DNA of 64,000 nucleotides, from assembly GCA_963978905.1 (NCBI GenBank), contig OZ022258.1, forward strand, positions 34,595,282 to 34,659,281. Direction: 5' to 3'. Position numbers and translations under genes: made by a program. The notes below the pieces were generated by a model. That model saw nothing but the letters and a program-made list of their open reading frames with translations. It was not told where the DNA came from and did not search any database. Source of the DNA: Trichostrongylus colubriformis (Eukaryota > Nematoda > Chromadorea > Rhabditida > Trichostrongylidae). Positions 59,701 to 64,000 of this stretch are shown piece after piece; position 1 is the first letter of the stretch; each line of letters opens with the position of its first letter.

Positions 59701-62700
59701 CTGACGTGTCCAGTCTGTCGTTGAACAGTAGCGTCCATCCATATGGCTGACGTGTCGACAACTCTGATGGTTAAGAAGAAAATGCAAAGTGGGAAGACTT
59801 GTTTTTTTTTGTGAAGGAACATTTGAGTTCAGATGAGATGACCTGTGACAAAAATCGCATTGAAAAAGCACTCAGTGGGATCTTTATCTTCTGACCCAGT
59901 TTGCCTGCTTTTGGGGTTGCTGGTTGACAATTTGCGAGTTTCTGTTCGGTCGGGCAACGTTCGCGGCTAGCTGTCTTAGCCCCTCGTCATCTACATCTAC
60001 TCCACAGCATCCATCGGGGTAGAGCTAACGGAAAGGAGCGGAGGGAATTTTTCAGGTTGCGATTTTTTAATCGCCTCATTCCGTTCTTTCTCCACTGTTA
60101 CACCCCTGATTGTAGCACCTTCCTTCATATTCCACAAATACTCCATTACTGTTACCAATGTAGTTTGAACGTCATGGAAATAAAGAATATGTTTAGGCGT
60201 TTACCATTATCACATACAATTGCGACCACACTTGTCTATCAAATCTCTCTAAAAGCAATGACCAAGTCAGGAGATTACCTAAGTTAGGTGTGAAATACTT
60301 TTCTGCAGGGAGAAGATTTTGTATATAAGGGACAGTTCACTGGCTCCGACGCTTCATGCTTCTAGGCTGGATTGGAAAACTCGCGAATCCCATAAAGATC
60401 CTAATATATATAATTATGTGGAATGAAGAAGAACTCGAACTTTTGTGGACTATTCTTTTGAAAGTGATCTTGTAGACAATGGAATTGGTATCATCAAGAG
60501 AAAAGGTCGTGCCACAGAGTACAATCCAGAGAGGTTCGGAGATACCAGAGCATTACGCCTGACCTCTAGAGTCATGCCTAAATTACCAAAAGATGAGAAG
60601 GATTAGATCACTAGGGCATGAGCATGCTGGAGTGCAAGCGTAAGGGGTGTGTGTGGCAAAATTTACTTCGTTACTATAGTATTCTGCTACATGGCGTTCG
60701 AAGTGAGTGTGCAGTATGTGGTTCGATTCCCAAGCGATTAGCGTGTCCTGCACCAGAATAAAGTGCTCGTTATGGTAGTCGCTTAGGAGCCCAACTAGAA
60801 ACGGGTCGCACCCATCTTGCTCACTCAGCACGCCGCGGTGCAGAATTCTTTGTTAAAGGCAGCATTAGGGATCATGTGGTTACTGGAAAATCCCTTTAAG
60901 AAGTCACTCACATGGAAACTAGGGGCCTGAGAAGCCCGAGCTGTAGTGACGGCGCTACGGTTGAAAGCTGACATATTTGGATGACAGACCCGCCTCCAGA
61001 CGACGTAATTCCTAGTTGGCTACGATGAGAGCGGCCAAGGATATGCGGCAGAATCGCAAGTATTGCGGTTTTAGTTAGAAGCAGTTTTAGCCAGAAGCTC
61101 ACTTCGCAAGATAGATGCTGTCGAATTTCTAAACATTCCCTTGTGTTTACTTGGCAACATGCAGTGGAAAACTAGTCTGGACTACCCGCCTGTTGACGTC
61201 AAGAATCAACGGTGGAAAGGGGATCCTCTTTCTCGGTCTTTGGCCACTTCCTTCCGTTTTTCTACACCATCGTATTACCAAGCACCTCTACTTTCATATT
61301 ACTACATTTTTCACTGTTCGTCCGAATTTCCCCTGTCTCGGCCTTCAGAGATACACAGTCGTATCACACTAGCTAATAAATGCATTGTCGTATCAGTCAA
61401 ACCATACCTTGAAAACTCATCACGATGTTGTCCAGAAGCTGCGAGCCATTCCGATAAGCGTCAGGGTTCGTCTGTAGTGAAGCGTTCAATGCACGCGCGT
61501 AGGTGTAAAATGCGTCGTGAAGCTGGCCCGCATAAACTGATGCCTGGCAATGACATCATTTCAATATATAACCTCTTAGGCTCAATCTTCCACTGCTGTT
61601 TTCATTTTTATACGTTTGAGCATTACTCCAATATTTCGGTAACTGTCTACCTCTACTCTATTGAGACACAATCCGCCCTCGAAGACAAAACACATTTCTT
61701 AGTACCGTTCTGCCGGGGCCCTGTGTCGATTCGAATCAATTTACATGTGTAAAAATAGTGCGGGACTTCGAAACTCATTCCGAAGGTTCATAATGCTTAG
61801 CAAAAAATGATGACTGAAAACGCTTAAAAAAGAGCAATCTACACTATATACTACCACTGAAGCGGTGAGGATAAGTTCCGTAGCAGCAGTGAGTCAGTGG
61901 GGTGTAAATCTGTACAAAACTGTGTTAAATATTAGGTTGACCCAAAAGTCTTGTAGGATTTTTCCAAAAAAAATGAGTAACTCCTGTTTACTTTGAGGCA
62001 GGTCTAGGAGGTTCAGGAATGTGGTAGAACGTTCTCTAAGCTTTTTACTAAAATATTTATTAACCCACCAGATTCCGTGGAGAGAGCTACAGCGCCCGTA
62101 GTCGATACCCACCCAACACGCGGTGTCATCTACTATGAGTGGTCTTGGGGCAGCAAAGCGACGGAAGCTTGCGACTCTATCAACGCTGCATTAGGCAAGG
62201 TATGTGAGAGTTACGAGACCGCGCGCCGCTGGCTCATCAGCTTCAGCAACGGCGAGATTGACATGGAAGACAAGCCACGCACGGGACGCCCACACGCATT
62301 CGACGACGAGACGCTGCTCTCCGCCGTTCGCGCCGATCCTGAAAGCACCATGCGCGAGCTGGCGAAGAGGAATGGACAAACACCCATAACCGTAAATCGT
62401 CGCCTTCACGAGCCCGGTTATGGGAAGGTGCTGTCGCGATGGACTTCATGCCCTGACGGATAGTCACGAATGTGCTCGTGTGAGCATCTGTCAATCGCTG
62501 CTACTCTGCCCGCATCGCAACGACTTTCTCGTCTATGTGGCTACGGGCGATGAAAGCTGGGACATGTACGATACCAACGCAGCCCGAGCCTTTTGGCTGC
62601 TACGTGACGCCGAGCTACCAATGCAGCCCATGTCCGACCTCCATCCGGAGAAGATTCTACTCTACTGCTCCTGGACGCAGAAGAATGCTTTTCCAAGAGA

Positions 62701-63509
62701 TGCTGGCACAAGACGAGATAGTATCCGCTTCCATATACACCCACCAGCTCCAGAAGATCGCCGTCGCTATTCGAGAAAAGTGCCTGAGAAGGTCCGCGGT
62801 CACCCTCCTTCATGACAACGCCCACCCATACGTCGCGGAGTGTACCCAGACTAAGCTACAGGAGCCCTGCTGGGATGTGCTGCCCCAACCACCATACTCT
62901 CCAGACATTGCCCCTTCTGACTATCACTTTACCCATCCTCTTGAATCCTTCCTGGCCAAGAGAAAATTCGCTGATTATACTTCTTCGACTCTCAGAACTC
63001 AGAGTTCTGGGAGGAGGGAATCAACGATTTACCTATGAGGGTACAGGGTGTTGTCGATAACAATGGTGAATACGTTGTTGCCTGACTGCTGTTTGTTGGA
63101 AAAATATAATAAAAAGTGAAGATCGAAAAAATCCTACAAGACTTTTGAGACAACCTAATACATTGCTTTATTTAAGGGTTGAGAAGGGGGCTTTGCGCGG
63201 GAAGCCTGCGTGAGGCCCAAACTCCTTCTGAAACATTTCTGTAAAATATTTGAATGTCTTCTGATGAAGTCTGGATCTCACACTCTCCTTTCAGACTTCA
63301 AAACGTATATATTCAAGTCTACCAATGGAAAATTTTGATCCTATCTAGGGAGGCTATTTAACTTCTGTTCATCACATTTTAAGACTTACGGCGGAATACT
63401 GTTCCCCTCGACAGTCGTCAGTGCAGTAAAACGGAGCCTCTTTCATTCTGGATATTACAAGCTGACTGAAGTTTTTGTACCCATCGGTATCAGCACCGGT
63501 ACCCATATG
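29720..63509 (-). CDS. Receptor-type guanylyl cyclase (nematode GCY family), 21 exons, 5' end missing
   Basis: In transcript order: 63509-63390, 61543-61408, 57513-57389, 57203-57138, 56177-56071, 55977-55899, 55412-55302, 54165-54091, 52647-52471, 48018-47874, 46441-46369, 45068-44992, 42465-42377, 40098-40004, 38579-38439, 38303-38180, 36043-35975, 35392-35218, 33836-33738, 31677-31586, 29812-29720 (stop TGA). These sum to 2268 nt (755 aa plus stop) and phase is consistent at all 20 junctions. Domain order is ectodomain, single TM helix, kinase-homology domain, coiled linker, class III cyclase, which is the architecture of membrane guanylyl cyclases converting GTP to cGMP. Family members are usually about 1,100 aa, so roughly 350 aa of ectodomain plus the signal peptide are missing. 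One possible further exon is 63815-63738, but its phase does not join 63509-63390 directly. No frameshift or stop was seen in the assembled part. The gene converges with the dehydrogenase at 27901. Confidence 0.9.
31030..31330 (+). repeat. tRNA-headed SINE-like repeat, single-orientation copy
   Basis: Head at about 31036-31116: GGGCGGAGGTGGTGTAGTGA, CCCACTCTCATGGTGCGGGG, GATCAAATCCCGC, CGCCCGCCC, a tRNA-like layout with box-A-like and box-B-like segments. The body that follows contains CTTCCATCCCTCC, AACAGACTCGTCTGGGAGG, CATCGGCTGGCCACCGCAAG and GAATGGAACTAGAATGTGCGG, and ends near AAAACTTTATCCTTT, which is repeated. Lies in the penultimate-to-last region of cyclase introns (29813-31585). Confidence 0.7.
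32365..32768. mobile_element. Palindromic MITE family 'A-E', copy B
   Basis: Arms TTTATGTGTTGTACTTGCTT / ATCAAGGGCCGCACGCAAAG and, inverted, CATGCGGCCCTTATTAAGCA / AGTACAACATAAATATATGG. Outer ends contain ATCGTGCACGG and TGTGCACGAT. The GC-rich centre resembles copies A, C and D. Lies in the cyclase intron 31678-33737. Confidence 0.75.
33871..34905. mobile_element. Long-TIR TA-flanked element, copy 2, 1035 bp, intact ends
   Basis: TA at 33869-33870 and 34906-34907 flank inverted ends TTGGGTCATTCCATAAGTAG and its inverse TATGGAATGACCCAA. Inner arms share GGGGCCGACATTTAGGCTGG with the copy at 15727-16772. An 83-codon frame (34298-34549) matches no transposase I know. Fills most of the cyclase intron 33837-35217. 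Confidence 0.85.
36130..36208. mobile_element. Palindromic MITE family 'A-E', solo end (copy E)
   Basis: GCTGCCCTTATCAGGCAAAT, AGAACATAAATGTATGGCCA, ACTCATTTTTGCGTGGACGATTCC follows the right arm of copies A-D; no left arm is present. A Tc1-like MITE starts 20 bp beyond. Confidence 0.7.
36232..36981. mobile_element. Tc1/mariner-type MITE, 750 bp
   Basis: TA-flanked (36230-36231, 36982-36983) inverted ends: CAGGGTGTGAAAAAAAAGTA and CAGGGGGTGCCAAAAAAAGTA (reverse complement of the right end), both continuing ATTTTG. No transposase frame was found. The interior (36430-36640) carries, on the minus strand, a repeat also seen near 44.1 and 54.6 kb (GGGTTTCAGTGG ... AGCAAGGTTGTGAGCGAGGG). Lies in the cyclase intron 36044-38179. 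Confidence 0.75.
37041..37164. mobile_element. Small palindromic TA-flanked MITE, copy 1, 124 bp
   Basis: Ends TAGTCCATTTCAATTACGGC and, inverted, CAGTCCAGTTCCCGTAGGC are flanked by TA. Arms include GGCAGGGCGAGGCCTACGG and GGGCCACGCCCCGTC. The centre TCTCTCACCCCGCCACACAC is shared with 39155-39319. Confidence 0.75.
37165..38050 (-). pseudogene. Non-LTR retrotransposon 3' fragment / dispersed repeat, copy 2
   Basis: On the minus strand about 37865-37640, two overlapping frames together show [20 protein letters not shown] and [16 protein letters not shown], then GDASDRR. This pattern, W.GHV.R ... PKKRW.D.I..DL ... A.DR..W, ends many LINE reverse-transcriptase proteins. The flanking non-coding blocks recur at 11220-11850. 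Lies in the cyclase intron 36044-38179. Confidence 0.65.
39155..39319. mobile_element. Small palindromic TA-flanked MITE, copy 2, 165 bp
   Basis: TA at 39153-39154 and 39320-39321 flank CAGTCCATTTCCC and its perfect inverse GGGAAATGGACTG. Arms continue with CAGGGCGAGGCCTACGGACT versus AGTCCGTAGGCCACGCCCTG. A family relative lies at 37041-37164. In the cyclase intron 38580-40003. Confidence 0.85.
40910..41110. repeat. Dispersed GC-rich repeat, copy 2
   Basis: GATCGTTCCCGCCC, GTCATAAGACCCCAAGC, CACGTTTTTTCAAAGCCATT, TTCGCCATATATAACCTCTT and GGAGGTTCGTTTTCAGAGA match 22440-22640 in order. The GC-rich stretch continues to about 41790 with further short palindromes (e.g. CCCACGGGAACCCGTGCC) but no gene I recognise. 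Confidence 0.55.
42485..42590. repeat. AT-rich simple sequence (TTTTTGATAT)n / (TA)n
   Basis: Interrupted units of TTTTTGATA and a run of TATATATATATA precede the tRNA-like sequence. Low complexity. Confidence 0.85.
42609..42681 (+). tRNA. tRNA-like sequence (probable tRNA-derived repeat; anticodon position GGA)
   Basis: A full cloverleaf can be drawn in 73 nt: acceptor GTGTCGG/CCGGCAC (one T-G), D stem GTGT/GCAC, anticodon stem TATCC/GGATG, variable loop AAGT, T stem GCGGG/CCCGT with loop TTCGAGT. The anticodon loop is CCGGAAA, so position 33, almost always U, is C, and the triplet GGA (Ser) is not accompanied by the long variable arm serine tRNAs need. Homology to 18995-19110 extends beyond the tRNA ends, and the flanks form an inverted repeat (GCTGAGTTAGGGC / GCCCGTAACTCAGC). 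I read it as the head of a tRNA-derived repeat rather than a working tRNA gene. Confidence 0.5.
43361..43811. mobile_element. Palindromic MITE family 'A-E', copy C
   Basis: Left arm AAGGAATCGTGCACAGAAAA, ATTTATGTTGTATTTGCTCA, ATGAGGGCTGCATGC; right arm the inverse with ATACATGCTGCCCCTATTGA, GCGAATACAACGTAAACATATGG and CGCGCACGAT. GC-rich centre. Lies in the cyclase intron 42466-44991. Confidence 0.8.
44071..44270 (+). repeat. Dispersed repeat with CAAGGTTGT...GAGGG block
   Basis: GAGGGTTTCAGTGGCGATGG ... GTGGACAGACCTAAGCAAGG, TTGTAAACGAGGGAATG. The same order (GGGTTTCAGT ... AGCAAGGTTGTG-ACGAGGG) is seen at 54640-54795 on the + strand and at 36430-36640 on the - strand. Confidence 0.55.
44481..44661. 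repeat. 60-bp tandem repeat, 3 copies
   Basis: Three consecutive units start GGCCGAAAAAATGATTTCAG and continue ACTTGTTAATAGATCATATA, AGCATTAGCTCCACAAGTT, differing at only a few bases (one extra A in unit 3, A/G in CATATA/CATGTA). Confidence 0.93.
48328..48551. mobile_element. Mutator-like MITE, 224 bp, perfect 9-bp target duplication
   Basis: TTAGGAAGC occurs at 48319-48327 and 48552-48560, exactly abutting inverted ends of about 85 bp (GGGTGTAGGTTGGGACACAC versus, inverted, GGGTGACGGTTGGGACACAC; then ATCTAGGCCGTGAC). The perfect duplication suggests a fairly recent insertion. In the cyclase intron 48019-52470. Confidence 0.9.
48679..48913. mobile_element. Mutator-like MITE, 235 bp, second copy
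   Basis: Ends GGGTGTAGGTTGCAACACAC and, inverted, GGGTGACGGTTGGGACGCAC are flanked by CTCTTCTTT (48670-48678) and CTCTTCTCT (48914-48922), 8 of 9 matching. The interior GTGGCCTTTGCCCTGTGACA is shared with the copy 130 bp upstream. More diverged arms than that copy. Confidence 0.85.
48985..49428 (-). pseudogene. RTE-type LINE endonuclease C-terminal fragment
   Basis: A 147-codon open minus-strand frame contains [20 protein letters not shown] then QARFLF, matching the 'W.LLDVSVVPSF.TGSDHRLLRAKIRF' end of the APE-type endonuclease in RTE LINEs (the GSDHRL block holds the catalytic Asp-His; here the His is Tyr). Downstream QLGFTHL-like linker sequence follows. No RT domain is attached. Confidence 0.7.
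49628..50613. mobile_element. Foldback element, about 985 bp, arms about 400 bp
   Basis: Left: GAATTCATGATACCATTCGA, TTCGACCA ... ACCAACATCCATCCATCTTC ... CATTCGGGGAGCGTCACTCG ... CTTGCCATAGGCATCGGC. Right arm, inverted: GTCATGATACCAATCGATTC, ACCAACATTCATCCCACCTT, CATTCGGAGAGCGTCACTCG, CTTGCCATAGGCATCGGC. The spacer (about 50040-50185) is unique. Some frames cross the arms but no known protein is evident. Confidence 0.78.
50655..52022. mobile_element. Large palindromic TA-flanked element, 1368 bp
   Basis: TA at 50653-50654 and 52023-52024 flank TTGGGTTGAGGAATAAGCCC and its inverse. Inversion symmetry runs almost the whole length, through CTTCAGCTTAC, GAGGTGCGCAAGTG, AGAGCTCTTTCCGCTCTACA and GACAGTCTTCACAGTTT, to a centre near 51330. 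The repeated theme 'CGATAGAG...TTT..GCTCTACA' recurs about every 150-200 bp within each arm. No transposase. Begins 42 bp after the foldback at 49628-50613. Confidence 0.88.
53100..53690. repeat. Two related CTCGATTCTATCGTGACCC repeats, the second a strong GC hairpin
   Basis: 53111-53160 reads GCTCGGTTCTATCGCGACCC, AGATGGGGATGCCGCGCAG. 53566-53680 starts GCTCGATTCTTTCGTGACCC and ends with its inverse (GGGTCACGATAGAATAGAC), enclosing GCAGTGCGCCG / CGGCGCACTGC around CACA and CCGCGCAGTG twice. Lies in the cyclase intron 52648-54090. Confidence 0.6.
54600..54800 (+). repeat. Dispersed repeat with CAGGGTTGT...GAGGG block, copy
   Basis: CCCAATGGGGTTTCAGTAGT ... GTGGGCAAACCTTAGCAGGG, TTGTGTACGAGGGTATG aligns in order with 44071-44270 and, inverted, 36430-36640. 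Confidence 0.5.
55450..55879. mobile_element. Palindromic MITE family 'A-E', copy D
   Basis: Left arm TTGAAAGAATCATCCACGAA, TTACCCATATATTAATGTTG, ATAAGGGCTGCATGCAAAGT; right arm its inverse, ending CCGTGGACGATTCTTTTAA. The element takes up nearly the whole 486-bp cyclase intron between 55412 and 55899 and leaves both splice sites intact. Confidence 0.85.
56232..56737 (+). mobile_element. Internally deleted mariner, 506 bp
   Basis: TA duplications at 56230-56231 and 56738-56739; 28-bp perfect inverted ends starting TTAGGTTGGACGGGAAGTTC. A + frame (56324-56650) encodes only the N-terminal helix-turn-helix DNA-binding domain: [40 protein letters not shown], then RSGRPPVFD (GRP-like hinge), and stops before the catalytic domain. 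Perfect ends imply recent mobilisation in trans. In the cyclase intron 56178-57137. Confidence 0.92.
57514..61407. other. Cyclase ectodomain intron, 3.9 kb
   Basis: Apart from the repeat at 60845-61345 I recognise nothing. Frames at 58344-58623 and 59242-59750 (up to 124 codons) are open on both strands and match no family I know. Confidence 0.35.
60845..61345. repeat. Dispersed repeat, copy 2 (partner 18185-18735)
   Basis: Collinear blocks: GCATTAGGGAT, CCCGAGCTGTAGTG, TGGATGACAGACCC, GAGAGCGGCCAAGGATATGC, TGGAAAACTAGTCTGGACTAC and CACCATCGTAT. Ends about 60 bp from a cyclase exon. Confidence 0.65.
61932..63158 (+). mobile_element. Near-full-length mariner with frameshifted transposase, 1227 bp
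   Basis: TA at 61930-61931 and 63159-63160; inverted ends TTAGGTTGACCCAAAAGTCT and TTAGGTTGTCTCAAAAGTCT, both continuing TGTAGGATTTTT. Transposase in three overlapping frames: 62077-62460 (HTH and RTGRPHAFD hinge), about 62440-62690 ([14 protein letters not shown], first catalytic Asp; RDAELPMQP), and about 62690-63038 ([10 protein letters not shown] and [11 protein letters not shown], second and third catalytic Asp in DD34D spacing). All three Asp survive but frameshifts break the protein. In the cyclase intron 61544-63389. Confidence 0.9.
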
Positions 63510-64000
63510 CTGAAATATACTTGATGAACAAGACGGTTCCCCAACCTCACATGCAAGGTTACCATTGGGAATAACCATATATTAAGCCCGTGTAAAGACA
63601 AGATCAGAACGAGTCTACCAGCTAGCAAGTTGTGCGGCGTCGGAGGAAACGCAACTGATACAAGTTTCTGGATCCATATGCTTGCAGCAGTGTGAGGTCC
63701 CCCCCTCCCGGTCATGGCTTTCAAGAGGGCATCCATACCTGAATTCGGGCGCTTTTCCAAGAAAGATCGTCATGTCCATAATCTTCATAGCATTGCTACA
63801 TAGTACTAAGTTTACCTATGGAGGACCTTTTTTTTTTGGAAAAACGCCTAGCCGGCAAAAAATCTTCGACAGTGCAAGGTGATCAACTGCTACCCCACCA
63901 GAAATTCAAAATAACACCTTTTCCTTTTCAACGCAAGATACGACCCCAATTTGACCCTGGTTCTCACCATTGTAGAGTATCTTCCACTTACAAGGTCAGC
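63510..64000 (-). other. Right edge: probable further cyclase ectodomain sequence
   Basis: A minus-strand stretch 63815-63738 has acceptor CCATAG and donor GTATGG around a frame reading VNLVLCSNAMKIMDM and on. That is compatible with the 'R.I..C......IM..A' strand-helix of ANF-type ectodomains. Its end phase (2) does not join the exon at 63509-63390 (phase 0), so another exon or a wrong border is implied. Treat as tentative. Confidence 0.3.

Larger units (their letters stand above)
56071..63509 (-). other. Cyclase ectodomain (membrane-proximal part) and transmembrane exons
   Basis: Exons 63509-63390 and 61543-61408 carry ANF-receptor-like sequence: an [16 protein letters not shown] segment, then [16 protein letters not shown], as in the ligand-binding fold of GCY receptors. 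Exon 57513-57389 carries [20 protein letters not shown], the usual fold-closing strand segment. Exon 57203-57138 ends in PRCGFSGTQ and exon 56177-56071 opens with CPLTF, giving the conserved juxtamembrane CGF...CP cysteine pair. It is followed by the TM helix ([20 protein letters not shown]). The acceptor at 56178/56179 is preferred over one 19 nt further in because it restores the CP motif and phase 0. The intron at 56178-57137 holds a deleted mariner (56232-56737). The intron at 61544-63389 holds a second mariner (61932-63158). Confidence 0.85.

Overview
This is a eukaryotic window with no bacterial-style gene organisation: short exons, GT-AG introns and a dense load of small DNA transposons, SINE-like repeats and minisatellites. 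The gene families and the transposon mix (mariner/Tc1, RTE-type LINE and BEL/Pao relics) point to a nematode, probably a clade V strongylid or hookworm-like genome. That species assignment is inference.

Two real genes can be assembled, and both are closed by reading-frame phase across every junction. (1) On the + strand, a 10-exon short-chain dehydrogenase/reductase (retinol-dehydrogenase-like, 333 aa) runs from 14085 to 27901. (2) On the - strand, a receptor-type guanylyl cyclase enters from the right edge and ends at 29720. I place 21 exons coding for about 755 aa: the membrane-proximal ectodomain, one transmembrane helix, the kinase-homology domain, the dimerisation linker and a complete cyclase domain. 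The N-terminal part of its ectodomain lies at or beyond the right edge. The two genes converge tail to tail about 1.8 kb apart.

Layout: 1-14 kb holds no gene I can defend. It carries a BEL/Pao gag-like relic, a foldback repeat, a decayed Tc1-like transposon and an internally deleted mariner. 14-28 kb is the dehydrogenase. Its first intron holds a palindromic SINE-like repeat split by a later 1.05-kb transposon. Its 5.7-kb last intron holds a cluster of GC-rich perfect hairpins, a ~250-bp tandem array and a 144-bp tandem array. 28-29.7 kb is the intergenic gap, with a 9-bp-TSD (Mutator-like) MITE. 29.7-64 kb is the cyclase, whose introns hold most of the mobile DNA: TA-flanked palindromic MITEs, two large foldback elements side by side, two more 9-bp-TSD MITEs, LINE fragments, two mariners and tRNA-like repeats.

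The two genes have no evident shared pathway. The cyclase would make cGMP at the plasma membrane, typically of sensory neurons. The dehydrogenase is a membrane-anchored NAD(P)-dependent oxidoreductase. The most unusual content is structural: an exceptional number of inverted-repeat elements, several nested or adjacent, and the 150-bp run of perfect GC hairpins.
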